DNA of 64,000 nt, taken from contig JAVGVS010000465.1 of assembly GCA_032718565.1 (NCBI GenBank), forward strand, positions 229,814-293,813, read 5' to 3'. This DNA comes from Distichodus sexfasciatus (Eukaryota; Chordata; Actinopteri; Characiformes; Distichodontidae). Below the pieces are notes generated by a model that ran no database searches, was not told the origin of the DNA, and worked only from the letters and a program-made list of their open reading frames with translations. Shown here one piece after another: positions 59,201-64,000 of this stretch (the first letter of the stretch is position 1; each line of letters begins with the position of its first letter). A program made the translations under genes and the position numbers.

Positions 59201-60292
59201 TAAGAGGAGAAAAAACAAACCAAAACTAATGTTGGTGTTTGATTAAGTGTCTTGATGGAGAATTTAAGAGTTTGATTGAGAATCTTGATGGAGAATGTTG
59301 GCGTGTGATTGAGAATCCTGATGGAGAATGTAGATGTTTGATGGATTATTTTATGGAGAATTTTGGAGTTTGACTGAGAATCTTGGTGGAGAAAGTTGGA
59401 GTTTGATTGAGAATCTTGATGGAGATTGTTGGCGTTTGATTGAGAATCCTGATGCAGAATGTTGGCGTTTGATGGAGAATGTTTGGATTTTAAAGAATCT
59501 TAATGGTGAATGTTGGTAAATAATTGTTCATTCCTCGTAATCGAGGTACAATGTTGAGTGTACCTTGGTGATGATTTGAGGTGGTATTGACGAGCCCTAG
59601 TGTAGGCGGCGTGCGGGTGTGAGTTAGCCGAACGCACGGCACTCCATCACTGCTTCCAGCACAGGTAATTAAGGAGCCACCTGCCGCAGTGGGCCAGAGA
59701 GCAGCAGCTCTACTGCAGAGAGTCACGTCTAAAACCCTGCAGCGCTGCTCTCATCACAACATTATCACTCACTTTCTCTCTCCATCTCTCTTTTTTCTCT
59801 CTTTTCTTCTCTAGCCCTCTCTAACCCTCTCTGTCCCTCTTTTTGTAGCCCCCATCTCCAGCCTCTCTTCTCTTTCTTTCTCTTAAGCCTTGACTCGACG
59901 TCTCTCTCTCTCCATCTCCCTTTTTCTCCCTCTTTTCCTCTTTAGCCCCCTCTCTCCCTCTGTCCCATTTCCCTCACTCTCTGTCTCTCCTTGCCTCTAA
60001 TCTCTTCCTCTCCACTTTGTTCTCTAACCCTTTACACAATCTCCCTCTTTCCCTCTTTATCTCAAGTTCTCCCTCTTTCGCTCTCTACCCCACTCCCCCT
60101 CCATCTCTAAACTCTCCTCCTCTTTCAACCAATCTCTCCGTCTCTCTCTGCCTTCCGGCCTCAAACCTCTCCTTTTCCTTCTTTCTACTCCATCTCTCTC
60201 TCTCGTTCCCAGCCTCCAATCTCCCCTTTTTCCTCCTTCTCCTTCTCCTTCTCCTTCACCCAATCTCCCCTCTTTCTCTTTTTTTTTTTTTT

Positions 60293-60327
<35 letters not shown>

Positions 60328-60950
60328 CTCCTTCTCTTTCACACCTACTTTACTCATTCTCTCTTACTCTTTCTCTCTCTCTGTCACACATACCTACTTC
60401 CCCTTCTTCCCTCTTTCTCTCTCTCTCTTCCTGCCTTAAACCTCTCCTTCTCCTTGTTTCTCTTTTTCTCTCACCCTTTACCCCAGCTCCACCCCCAACC
60501 TCTCGTTCTGTCTCGTTCTCACTCTCTCTCTCTCCTTTTCCAACCTCTCTCTCTCTCTGTCTCTCTCCCTCATGCTCTTTAACGCTGCTTTATTTATGAG
60601 GGCTAAATGCCACCTGAGGAGAGGCAGGATCAGGATTACTGCATCATCTGCCTCTGACTCCGTGCCATCCTCCTTCCTCACGCCGGCCGGCTAAAATACA
60701 GCCGCACCTTTAATTAGAGTCTCGCATTGTCGCCGCCACCGCGCACTCTCCCGGCAACAAATACAACGCGTTTTTTCTTGGCTGCATTTTGTGAACTCCA
60801 TCCACCACCTTGCGTGGAGGCCCAGTTTTTTGTTTATGCCAATGTTAAATGTTTCCGTTCCACTAATTTGTTGCAGGAACACTTACCCGTCGTAATCGTC
60901 AAGGTTGCACTCCCTGAGCACGGACAGAGCGTGGCCTTTCCTTTCGGTGA
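28720..60950 (-). CDS. cerkl: cerkl, ceramide kinase-like protein, C-terminal 10 exons (gene span, 5' part outside window)
   Basis: CERKL is a ceramide-kinase relative with a diacylglycerol-kinase-type catalytic fold. No ceramide kinase activity has been shown for it; in humans its loss causes retinitis pigmentosa RP26 and it is linked to photoreceptor stress protection. Exons on the - strand, in transcript order: 60950-60887, 53510-53368, 46433-46359, 39400-39223, 38976-38917, 38667-38636, 36650-36551, 33473-33377, 30834-30635, 28801-28720. They total 1031 coding bases and stay in frame to TAA. Landmarks are ERKGHALSVL, VCVGGDGS (nucleotide-binding loop), [47 protein letters not shown] and LNDGSMALV. 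All align in order with human CERKL. The N-terminal, PH-like part and the KILLNP exon are not in this window. The tail-to-tail placement with itga4 supports orthology. Confidence 0.96.
28842..29198. mobile_element. hAT-like MITE
   Basis: Ends tagcggtgcacgattcagaa and gatttttttgcacgcctcta are imperfect inverted repeats. It begins 41 bases upstream (in cerkl sense) of the last cerkl coding exon. Confidence 0.7.
29492..30145. mobile_element. hAT-like MITE, family M2, best-preserved copy
   Basis: It runs from tagggctgtgtgatgtgac to cgtatcacacagcacta. Flanking 8-mers aactgaat (29484-29491) and aaccgaat (30146-30153) differ at one position. This supports an 8-bp target duplication and so a hAT-type origin. 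It lies in the last cerkl intron. Confidence 0.85.
30598..30624. repeat. (GT)n microsatellite beside a cerkl splice donor
   Basis: About 13 units, starting 10 bases inside the intron after exon 30834-30635 (in cerkl sense a CA run). Confidence 0.9.
30635..30834 (-). CDS. cerkl: cerkl exon (window exon 9)
   Basis: On the - strand: acceptor cactctgtag, donor gtacaa. It has 66 codons from FSFSFVETQAVRAVRL through IDGELLEVAGEVMI plus two bases of Arg. The middle is acidic and variable, as in human; the end matches VDGDLMEVASEVHIR. A (TG)n run begins about ten bases into the downstream intron. Confidence 0.95.
30951..31232. mobile_element. two SINE-A fragments head to head
   Basis: A + strand fragment (30951-31106, with ggttcaaatcctggaccggt) is followed by a - strand fragment (31125-31232, with gggcagcgcctagggagcag). 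They form an imperfect palindrome in cerkl intron sequence. Confidence 0.75.
31233..32458 (-). other. cerkl: cerkl intron stretch
   Basis: Holds a short (TG)n at 31898-31921, GATA-like tracts from about 32090 and an (ATG)n run at 32236-32262. The 31227-31310 segment resembles the repeat at 42310-42410. No exon was recognised. Confidence 0.5.
32459..32747. repeat. (GATA)n/(GACA)n compound microsatellite
   Basis: Perfect gata runs alternate with gaca and ggac variants over about 290 bases. The resulting open frames on both strands are artefacts. Confidence 0.95.
32763..32870 (+). mobile_element. SINE-A 3' fragment
   Basis: gctgcccactgctcctttac through gtgtgctgtgctgtgttcac, the tail half of SINE-A, directly after the GATA array. 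Confidence 0.75.
33060..33360. other. repeat-free intron block with repeated TAAT motifs
   Basis: No recognised repeat. It contains several gctaat/ttagc/attagc motifs and a palindromic ccaatctcgccaatcgg. It lies just upstream (lower coordinates) of exon 33377-33473. Possible regulatory element, not proven. Confidence 0.3.
33377..33473 (-). CDS. cerkl: cerkl exon (window exon 8)
   Basis: On the - strand: acceptor cttctcag, donor gtgagg. It completes the Arg codon, then LNDGSMALVAAGNTSRSEFI, RHLKRYSGSYNQ, phase 0. Human has [32 protein letters not shown]. Confidence 0.96.
33561..33790 (-). mobile_element. SINE-A copy
   Basis: Long copy: gtgagtgagtgattatttgt, gtgggcagcgcccggggagc, ggattcgaaccggtgacctt. 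Confidence 0.85.
33794..33950 (+). mobile_element. SINE-B copy
   Basis: ctagtgggtaggatcctcgc head and taagagcgtctgctaaatgc tail. It sits between two SINE-A copies. Confidence 0.8.
34008..34264 (-). mobile_element. SINE-A copy
   Basis: From gtgaaagtgagtgatttttt to ccaccaactgcccc; includes the full tRNA-like head on the - strand. Confidence 0.85.
34449..34660 (+). mobile_element. SINE-A copy
   Basis: cagttggtggcgcaacagtc head (partly lost), gtttcaagtcccggaccagt, and tail aataatcactccctt. Confidence 0.8.
34661..35399 (-). other. cerkl: cerkl intron stretch
   Basis: (CA)n runs at about 34998-35045. At about 35318-35345 the run gttttgtagctgtgacatga matches the inverted sequence at about 21690. 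No exon was recognised. Confidence 0.5.
35400..35677. repeat. (GGAT)n/(GATA)n microsatellite
   Basis: Blocks of gatg, gata and gaga repeats over about 280 bases, in the same intron as the array at 32459-32747 only if exon 33377-33473 is ignored; the two arrays flank that exon. Confidence 0.95.
36156..36500 (+). mobile_element. tRNA-derived SINE of the gcgcagtggtta type
   Basis: Head cggcacggaggcgcagtggt, then taacgctgccgcctcac; B-box-like gggttcgaacccc; body gtgctccggtttcttcccac and agtccaaaggcatgc; end ggcctccggtg-like gataggctccggtgcctgcg. A very widespread fish repeat. It ends about 50 bases from exon 36551-36650. Confidence 0.85.
36551..36650 (-). CDS. cerkl: cerkl exon (window exon 7)
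   Basis: On the - strand: acceptor tcttcctccccag, donor gtaggg. It encodes [32 protein letters not shown] and two bases of Arg. It matches human [20 protein letters not shown]. The acceptor is a tandem CAGCAG; using the second one would remove one Ala. Confidence 0.95.
36997..37680. mobile_element. hAT MITE with perfect 8-bp target duplication, hosting SINE-A
   Basis: Ends tagggttgagtacc and ggtacccaaccccta-like (ggtacccaaccc then ta) are inverted repeats with one mismatch. It is flanked on both sides by ttcactaa (36989-36996 and 37681-37688). The element is 684 bp including the SINE-A insertion at 37127-37374, and about 435 bp without it. Confidence 0.92.
37127..37374 (+). mobile_element. 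SINE-A copy inside the hAT MITE
   Basis: Full-length copy: gggcagttggtggcgtaacg head, middle gctgcccactgctccttcac and tail gtgttcacgatgacaaacac. Confidence 0.9.
37791..38028 (+). mobile_element. SINE-A copy
   Basis: ggggcagttggtagcacacc head; tail ttcacaatgacaaataatca. Confidence 0.85.
38199..38392 (-). mobile_element. SINE-A copy, decayed
   Basis: Contains accttgctcatgagtacctc, agtggtacctttactgg and cgttacacgaccaacc on the - strand. It faces the copy at 37791-38028. Confidence 0.75.
38636..38667 (-). CDS. cerkl: cerkl microexon (window exon 6), 32 bp
   Basis: On the - strand: acceptor tttttaaacag, donor gtgagt. It encodes SELEDDLSDA with one split base at each end. It takes the place of human SPKSDCND, joins both neighbours in frame, and adds an acidic stretch. 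It is too short for most gene finders. Confidence 0.85.
38917..38976 (-). CDS. cerkl: cerkl exon (window exon 5), 60 bp
   Basis: On the - strand: acceptor cgacgatgaag with a poor pyrimidine tract, donor gtgagt. It encodes PEDVEFSFIPSERDESDHT plus two bases of Gly. It matches human AEDCEISFLPF at the start. The splice acceptor is weak, so this exon could be skipped or mis-predicted by software; the frame at both ends supports it. Confidence 0.85.
39223..39400 (-). CDS. cerkl: cerkl exon (window exon 4)
   Basis: On the - strand: acceptor gtgtgtgttcag, donor gtaagc. It has 58 full codons from HRQAVDVCSI through LIKTLANL plus two bases of Lys. It contains [20 protein letters not shown], nearly identical to human. 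Confidence 0.97.
39520..39762 (-). mobile_element. SINE-A copy
   Basis: From gagtgattatttgtgaatgc to cttccaactgcccc, just upstream (cerkl sense) of exon 39223-39400. Confidence 0.85.
39859..40508. mobile_element. TA-flanked MITE, family M1, copy 2
   Basis: Ends tgtgaccctccacggcaaaa and ttttgccgtggagggtcaca; TA at 39857-39858 and 40509-40510. The empty counterpart near 42575 reads gatattgtctcat, which confirms a TA target duplication. It is longer and more complete than copy 1. Confidence 0.93.
40614..41696. mobile_element. MITE with CAGTGGTACCT ends
   Basis: Termini cagtggtaccttggtactcg and gagaaccgaggtaccactg are inverted repeats. TA stands on the left only; the right flank has changed to cg. 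It is related in its ends to 14158-14968. No intact transposase frame. Confidence 0.85.
41810..41895. repeat. (GT)n microsatellite, about 40 units
   Basis: The longest dinucleotide run in the window, preceded by (CG)n. Confidence 0.97.
42310..42715. repeat. uninterrupted copy of the host repeat
   Basis: The stretch ttttgtgatttgatatgaat through gtatcatgatgaagcttgtg corresponds to the split host repeat at 39790-41737 and supplies the pre-insertion sequence for the M1 element. Confidence 0.8.
42716..43500 (-). other. cerkl: cerkl intron block without recognised repeat
   Basis: A moderately GC-rich stretch with a ctccctcc-rich patch at about 42905-42950. gtctcaattagcattaac at about 42864 resembles homeodomain-type sites. 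No exon was found. Confidence 0.4.
43503..44325. repeat. minisatellite, unit about 20-22 bp (aaccaacatagtgtacatta)
   Basis: Roughly 40 imperfect units of accaacatagtgtacattag or close variants. Early units are more variable (tacgcacaa, tatat); the last several are near-identical (gtgtacattagcaac). No CRISPR-like spacers. Confidence 0.95.
44326..45795 (-). other. cerkl: cerkl intron stretch
   Basis: At 44340-44420 it shares an unclassified repeat with 21360-21420. (TG)n runs at 44653-44682 and 44957-44980, (CA)n at 45119-45140 and 45247-45264, (GA)n at 45448-45475. No exon was recognised. Confidence 0.5.
45797..45898 (+). mobile_element. SINE-A copy, strongly shortened
   Basis: tcgctggttcaagtcccgat joined directly to gtgctgtgctggttcacaat, so the middle is deleted. 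Confidence 0.7.
45900..46202 (+). mobile_element. LINE 3'-end with (TTGACT)n tail
   Basis: tatagcagagatgacaataa is followed by a ttgact hexamer array (about 46161-46200), a typical 3' end of a fish non-LTR element. No reverse-transcriptase frame. Confidence 0.6.
46359..46433 (-). CDS. cerkl: cerkl exon (window exon 3)
   Basis: On the - strand: acceptor ggtctgtag, donor gtatgt. It encodes STDVVACSVHGVRHPVTAAL, HIIM and one base of Gly. It matches human [25 protein letters not shown]; at the Asp position it is closer to the GSTD of ceramide kinase. Confidence 0.96.
46472..46721 (+). mobile_element. SINE-A copy, full length
   Basis: ggggcagttgatgacgtaac head, caggttcaagtaccgg B-box, tail caaataatcactcactt. 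It lies 39 bases from the exon 46359-46433. Confidence 0.9.
46877..46960. repeat. (GT)n microsatellite with interruptions
   Basis: About 80 bases of gt interrupted by ggt. Confidence 0.95.
47000..48079 (-). other. cerkl: cerkl intron stretch
   Basis: Small (TG)/(CA) runs at 47170-47192 and 47457-47474. The region 47690-48010 has repeated ttttcaaaa/gttttc motifs of a probable old repeat. No exon was recognised. Confidence 0.4.
48080..49033. repeat. GGAT/GATA tetranucleotide array, about 950 bp
   Basis: Interrupted ggat/gaca/aaga units for about 800 bases, then perfect gata (about 48900-49033). Long open frames on the - strand (Ser/Ile/Tyr-rich) are artefacts of the repeat. Confidence 0.95.
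49035..49216 (-). mobile_element. SINE-B copy
   Basis: ggcatttatcagatgtcctt, then ggagcaacttggggtttgg, to cactgtcaccaacacctcc. It directly adjoins the GATA array. Confidence 0.75.
49217..49310 (-). mobile_element. tRNA-like SINE relic
   Basis: gggattcgaacccacaactg and ccacacggccagatttcctg look like a reversed tRNA B-box and A-box. The arms do not pair as in a working tRNA. Confidence 0.45.
49311..50000 (-). other. cerkl: cerkl intron stretch
   Basis: A ccctaacc/ctaacc-rich patch lies at 49360-49440 and a (CT)n run at 49827-49850. No exon was recognised. Confidence 0.4.
50001..51060. other. repeat-poor intron block, candidate conserved non-coding element
   Basis: Unlike its surroundings it has no SINE or MITE. 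It contains ttaacttaattaagcag, aaattaattagaagccc and tgaatattcataaggctgtt, which are AT-rich motifs of the homeodomain type next to GC-rich sequence. Function inferred only. (GA)n at 50543-50577. Confidence 0.35.
51066..51097. repeat. (CT)n microsatellite
   Basis: About 16 units. Confidence 0.9.
51100..52599 (-). other. cerkl: cerkl intron stretch
   Basis: Several (CA)/(TG) runs (51745-51772, 51970-51996, 52087-52109, 52459-52476). 52003-52090 partly mirrors 51940-52002 (aattcataagcaca and gcttatgaatttt), a short imperfect palindrome. No exon was recognised. Confidence 0.4.
52600..53345. repeat. polypurine tract (GA-rich + strand), about 745 bp
   Basis: Almost all purines on the + strand, so the cerkl transcript is pyrimidine-rich here. 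It ends about 25 bases from the 3' end of exon 53368-53510. A perfect (GA)n core lies at 53219-53249. Long Ser/Leu/Phe open frames on the - strand are artefacts. Confidence 0.95.
53368..53510 (-). CDS. cerkl: cerkl exon (window exon 2), catalytic GGDGS loop
   Basis: On the - strand: acceptor tctccccc then tcag, donor gtgaga. It encodes VVCVGGDGSVAEVAHGLLLR, then AQMDAGRDTD through LPLGVIPA and one base of Gly. GGDGS is the phosphate-binding signature of the lipid-kinase family. The exon sits directly next to the purine-rich tract 52600-53340 (pyrimidine-rich in the cerkl transcript). Confidence 0.97.
53700..54010. other. repeat-free block with TAAT motifs, candidate regulatory element
   Basis: ttcaattaacgg, atggattagcg, cattttaattggg, ggccattaatctgc and gcagattaagctta occur within 300 bases, with no repeat family recognised. 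It lies about 190 bases upstream (cerkl sense) of exon 53368-53510. Confidence 0.35.
54163..54290. repeat. short inverted-orientation array of the 43.5-kb minisatellite unit
   Basis: About five units of gtacactatgttagttgcta, the reverse complement of the tagcaactaacatagtgtac unit of the array 43503-44325. Confidence 0.9.
54291..56270 (-). other. cerkl: cerkl intron stretch
   Basis: (TG)n at 55303-55321. 55385-55500 is AT-rich with agtaattaatgagttatg and ttaattaagcaag. No exon or repeat family was recognised. Confidence 0.4.
56271..56411. repeat. (CTAT)n/(CATC)n microsatellite
   Basis: Perfect ctat units followed by about 15 catc units. Confidence 0.95.
56452..56602 (+). mobile_element. SINE-B copy, degraded
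   Basis: gtgatttagctactcgttcc, ggtccaagaggtggtgg and gtgagcgtctgctgaatgcc keep the order of SINE-B. Confidence 0.65.
56603..57214 (-). other. cerkl: cerkl intron stretch
   Basis: Unique-looking sequence before the minisatellite; a short gatgaggaagatgaagg purine patch at about 56693. No exon was recognised. Confidence 0.4.
57215..58262. repeat. minisatellite with a 122-bp higher-order repeat
   Basis: Basic units of 30-36 bp resemble gtttgatggtgaatcttgat. From about 57573 to 58200 a 122-bp block repeats with almost no change; the marker gtgtatgatggtgaatc stands at about 57625, 57747, 57869, 57991 and 58113. All frames on the - strand are open, which makes false proteins of up to 285 residues. 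Confidence 0.95.
58263..59227 (-). other. cerkl: cerkl intron stretch between minisatellites
   Basis: Small (CA)n at 58850-58880. No exon or repeat family was recognised. Confidence 0.4.
59228..59516. repeat. diverged second block of the gtttgatgg minisatellite
   Basis: About nine units like gtttgattgagaatcttgat, related to but more diverged than 57215-58262 and 965 bp away. Confidence 0.9.
59765..60590. repeat. polypyrimidine tract (CT-rich + strand), about 825 bp
   Basis: Almost all pyrimidines on the + strand, so purine-rich in the cerkl transcript. It contains a T-run at about 60280-60298 and a perfect (CT)n at 60299-60324. It ends about 300 bases from exon 60887-60950. Confidence 0.95.
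60887..60950 (-). CDS. cerkl: cerkl exon (window exon 1)
   Basis: On the - strand: acceptor cttttccacag, donor gtaagt. It starts with two bases of a split codon, then TERKGHALSVLRECNLDDYD and two bases of Gly. Human has EGHALSLLKECELQGFDG here. Confidence 0.94.
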
Positions 60951-61216
60951 CTGTGGAAAAGAAAGAAAAAAGAATGATGGCATAAATAAATAGATAAATA
61001 AATAAATAAATAAGGGGGGGTGAGCGTTAAAAAACTGCCTTTAGTAGCTTTCTCCAAGGCTTGGCATGCCGCTTCGGCAGAGCATATGGTCTTGGCTGTA
61101 AAGCGGAATTTATACCCGCATGCTGTTTGCATTTTTAATCAAGAGAATGAGGAGAGCTACAAAGAGAGTTAAAGCGCGACAGAGGCTGAATTGCAGTTCA
61201 GTCCGTGAGAGAGGTT

Positions 61217-61350
61217 GAGGTACCACTGAGGTACTCGTTCCCACAAGGTACCGTCCACAAGGTGCCAAAACGCTGCCCACTGCTCCTTCACGGATGGGTC
61301 AAATGCAGAGGTCACATTTTGTGGTGGTACATTGTGTTCATAATGACAAA
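61217..61350 (+). mobile_element. SINE-A 3' fragment
   Basis: ggtaccactgaggtactcgt through cataatgacaaataat; the tRNA head is missing. Confidence 0.8.
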
Positions 61351-61478
61351 TAATGGTTAGGATACTCGCCTCTGGACCAAGAGGTCATGGGTTCGAATCC
61401 TACCTCCAGCACTGGGTACAAAAGGAGTCTCTCAACAAGACCCTTAACCCTAAGTTGCTTTCAGGGAGAATAAAACTT
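61351..61478 (+). mobile_element. SINE-B copy joined to the SINE-A fragment
   Basis: ggttaggatactcgcctctg, ggttcgaatcctacctcc, taaccctaagttgctttcag; follows SINE-A with no gap. Confidence 0.8.
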
Positions 61479-64000
61479 ATCAGGAATGTTGTAAGGGCTC
61501 AAAACATTTATACTTCGAAATAGATATGTTAAATAGGAAAAATATATAGAAAATATGTTTCTAAATAGAGAACAGAGATTTATACTATAAGCAGCTGATC
61601 ATTTCAGACACTTTTGCCTGTTTACAAGAGGAATAAACAGGAGTGCTGTAGAGGCCGTCAGTTGCGTCAGGGCCAGCGTTCCTCATCTCTTTTCTGTTTC
61701 ACGCCGGAAGCTGCCCGGGAGTGTAGGCACGTGGGGTGGTGCAGGGTAGGTGGCACAGCCTTCTCTCCCCTCCTGCCCCACTTAGTGCTCTTTTCTGGGG
61801 CACCTCTGGCACAACGTGTGGCACAGCTGCGACTGCGTGTCACCACGATCAGAATCACCGACGCACAGATCTGACACTTCCAGATGGATGTTTTTGGGCT
61901 GGAATGTGCATTGTAATGAGGTTTGGTGTGTGTGTGTGTGTGCCATTGTGGTGGTGCTTTGGTACCAGCAGCACACACACCAAACAAACATGAAAACCCT
62001 ACCGTTACTACCAGTTTGAGATTTTGAGCTAATTTGCACAATATGAAAAACAAACAAATATCAAATACATTGTATTTTTTCCTGAAATTGAGCACTTTGT
62101 TTTAAGGTGCCTTCCTTAACTTTCAGTTGAATTTCACTTGATTTTTGTGTTATTTTAAAAAGACTAGCTGTGATATGAATCCTAATATTTGTGGAGTTAT
62201 GATTTTAAAGTGCAGTGCCCCTATATAACCTTTAGGGGGAGCACTTGCAAATCTTAAAAACTGGGACAGATGGCATCAAACTCTATTTGACCACGTGATG
62301 CTGACCTCTGTCACACAGGATCCCAGGCTCAGGTAAACGGCCTGATCTGTGGCTAACAAAAACTGACCAACTGGACTCATTCTGACAAAGTCATTAAAGA
62401 TCAGAGATATACACTTCACACGCTGGCTGCAGTATTAAACGCTTCAGCCAAAAACAGGACGTGACTAAAGTCAGGATTCTCCGAATCGCCCAACGAATCT
62501 CTCCTCTGGTCTTCACACATCATGAGATTCTTACATGCAATTTTACAATAACTTCCGTAGTTAACTGTCATTGTAATTAGTGCGCAGACAAGCTTCAGGC
62601 TGAACACGGCAAATTCACATGCACACAGTGGACCAAACGTTCTTAAGAAGAAATCTGGTCTTAAAACCATAACATATCATAACATACTATCTGTCAATAT
62701 AGCAATATATAACATACTATCTGTCATTATTATACTATACAACTGTACTATAATATAATACTGTATAATAACAATAAAATTTACTTTGACATTTATTGAC
62801 AATGAATATATAACATTAAATATACACATATTTAATTAATATATTAGATATAGTAATAAGTACAATATATAACACTATACGTTGTCAATATATGTCAAAG
62901 TAAACTTTAGTGTTATATTATTGTGTGTTTTATTATATATTCTACATTACATAAATGTTTTCATTAAACTTTCTTAAGAACAAATTGAATAAAAACGTAA
63001 TTGGCAAATGAGACCCAGTCCTTAAATCTCCTGCTCAAAATCTCAGTCCAAATTTACAGGGTGAATTTCTTTTAATGCAGTCTGAAGCTAATGGCATCAC
63101 GATTGCGGGGCCGTCGAATGAGATCTTTAATTTCTATTACGGAAAAGCATTTTTTAATGGTTGCACCTCGAGCCCCCAGCCGCTGCCCCCGTGAGCCCCT
63201 CCATCAGGATGGTGATTCCATTACGCTTCAAATGACTTCTGGAATCAGGTAGCCACATTCATTAGAGAACAGATTGTAGGATCCGCAGTTCGACGGGGTG
63301 TGTGTGTGTGTGTGCGTGAGAGTGTGTGTTCATGTATTTAAAGGGGGGTTGTGAGGACCTGGCTGTCCCCTAAAACACAGCAAAAACTATGATTTGTCCA
63401 TTTTTATGGCTTTGTGGGACAATCATCATATGTTAGGAGTGTGTGTGTATGCTTTGTGAGTAAAGACAGTCCTGTTATATGAGTGTGTATACAGGCAGGT
63501 TGTGTGTGTGTGAGAGAGACAGAGAGAGAGAGAGAGAAAGAGAGAAAGGCTGTGTGAAAGATTTGAGTGTGTATGTGAGCTTTGTGTGTAGAGACAGTCT
63601 TCATACATGTGTGTATTAAGGCAGCTTGTGTGTGTGTGTGTGTGTGTGTAAGGGGAGGTGCTACACTGTGTGAGAACAGATGGGTGCAGCTCCGCCCCCC
63701 GGGTCAGGTTACTGAGTGAGGACACACACTTCACCCGTTATTATGAGTGTGAGACCCGTTTAAAAGCATCCGCTGCAAACGAGTACAGCTGCCGCTTCTG
63801 GGGCCGGGGCCACACACACACGCACACACACACACACATTCAAACACACACACATACGCGCACACACACCTTGCCGTCTTTGTGAGGTACTTCCACTGAC
63901 CACTGGTCTATAAAAACACACAGACAGTTGGTGTGTAAATCAGCAAATTGATCACAGCATGATGTTGTGTAGCGGATGAGTGGGTAGTGAGTGAGTGGGT

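Larger units (their letters stand above)
60951..64000 (-). other. cerkl: cerkl intron, upstream exons not in window
   Basis: Contains SINE fragments at 61217-61478, an AT-rich stretch 62690-62960 with repeated ataacatactatctgtca and tatataacat motifs, (TG)n at 61923-61942, 63298-63315 and 63623-63649, and (CA)n at 63812-63868. The block 63070-63260 is free of recognised repeats. I found no match for the KILLNPQSH region of CERKL. Confidence 0.6.

Noticed and set aside
60017..60439. 140-residue Ser/Leu/Phe open frame on the + strand
   Set aside because: Translation of the polypyrimidine tract.
63868..63903. Possible further cerkl exon on the - strand (ttttatag acceptor, gtgtgt donor, reading TSGQWKYL or WSVEVPHK)
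   Set aside because: Neither frame resembles CERKL residues expected before ERKGHALSV, and the donor lies in a CA/TG run.

Overview
This is vertebrate nuclear DNA, almost certainly from a teleost fish. Short exons with GT/AG splice sites are spread through long introns that are full of SINEs, miniature inverted-repeat transposons (MITEs), (CA)n and (GATA)n microsatellites and minisatellites. No bacterial or phage-style gene organisation is present. I could not identify the species.

Two protein genes lie tail to tail, the order known in vertebrates (ITGA4 - CERKL, with NEUROD1 beyond). On the + strand, 14 exons between 1325 and 26455 encode the C-terminal half of integrin alpha-4 (itga4): end of the leg domains, transmembrane helix, GFFKR motif, cytoplasmic tail and stop codon. 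The alpha-4 propeller exons lie to the left of the window. On the - strand, ten exons between 60950 (upstream) and 28720 (stop codon) encode the C-terminal part of ceramide kinase-like protein (cerkl), including the VCVGGDGS nucleotide-binding loop of the diacylglycerol-kinase-type catalytic domain. Its first exons lie to the right of the window. I assembled both sets of exons by hand. Every junction keeps the reading frame, and the order matches the human proteins as I remember them. Almost none of this coding sequence appears as long open reading frames; the longest open frames come from tandem repeats.

Layout: 1-26455 itga4 exons and introns, with repeated MITE and SINE insertions; 26456 to about 28440 itga4 3' UTR, containing a perfect 47-bp inverted repeat at 27001-27107; about 28390-28420 convergent poly(A) signals of the two genes; 28720-39400 the compact 3' half of cerkl, including a 32-bp microexon; 39401-60886 long cerkl introns holding nested transposons, a ~20-bp minisatellite (43.5-44.3 kb) with an inverted outlier array at 54.2 kb, GATA/GGAT arrays, a purine-rich tract (52.6-53.3 kb), a 122-bp higher-order minisatellite (57.6-58.2 kb) and a pyrimidine-rich tract (59.8-60.6 kb); 60951-64000 cerkl intron with no recognised exon.

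I found no undescribed multi-gene system. The observations most worth checking are the perfect 3' UTR hairpin, the complementary purine/pyrimidine tracts on either side of the cerkl exon carrying the GGDGS loop, the same-window empty site that dates two MITE insertions, and changes in regulatory residues of the alpha-4 cleavage site and tail.
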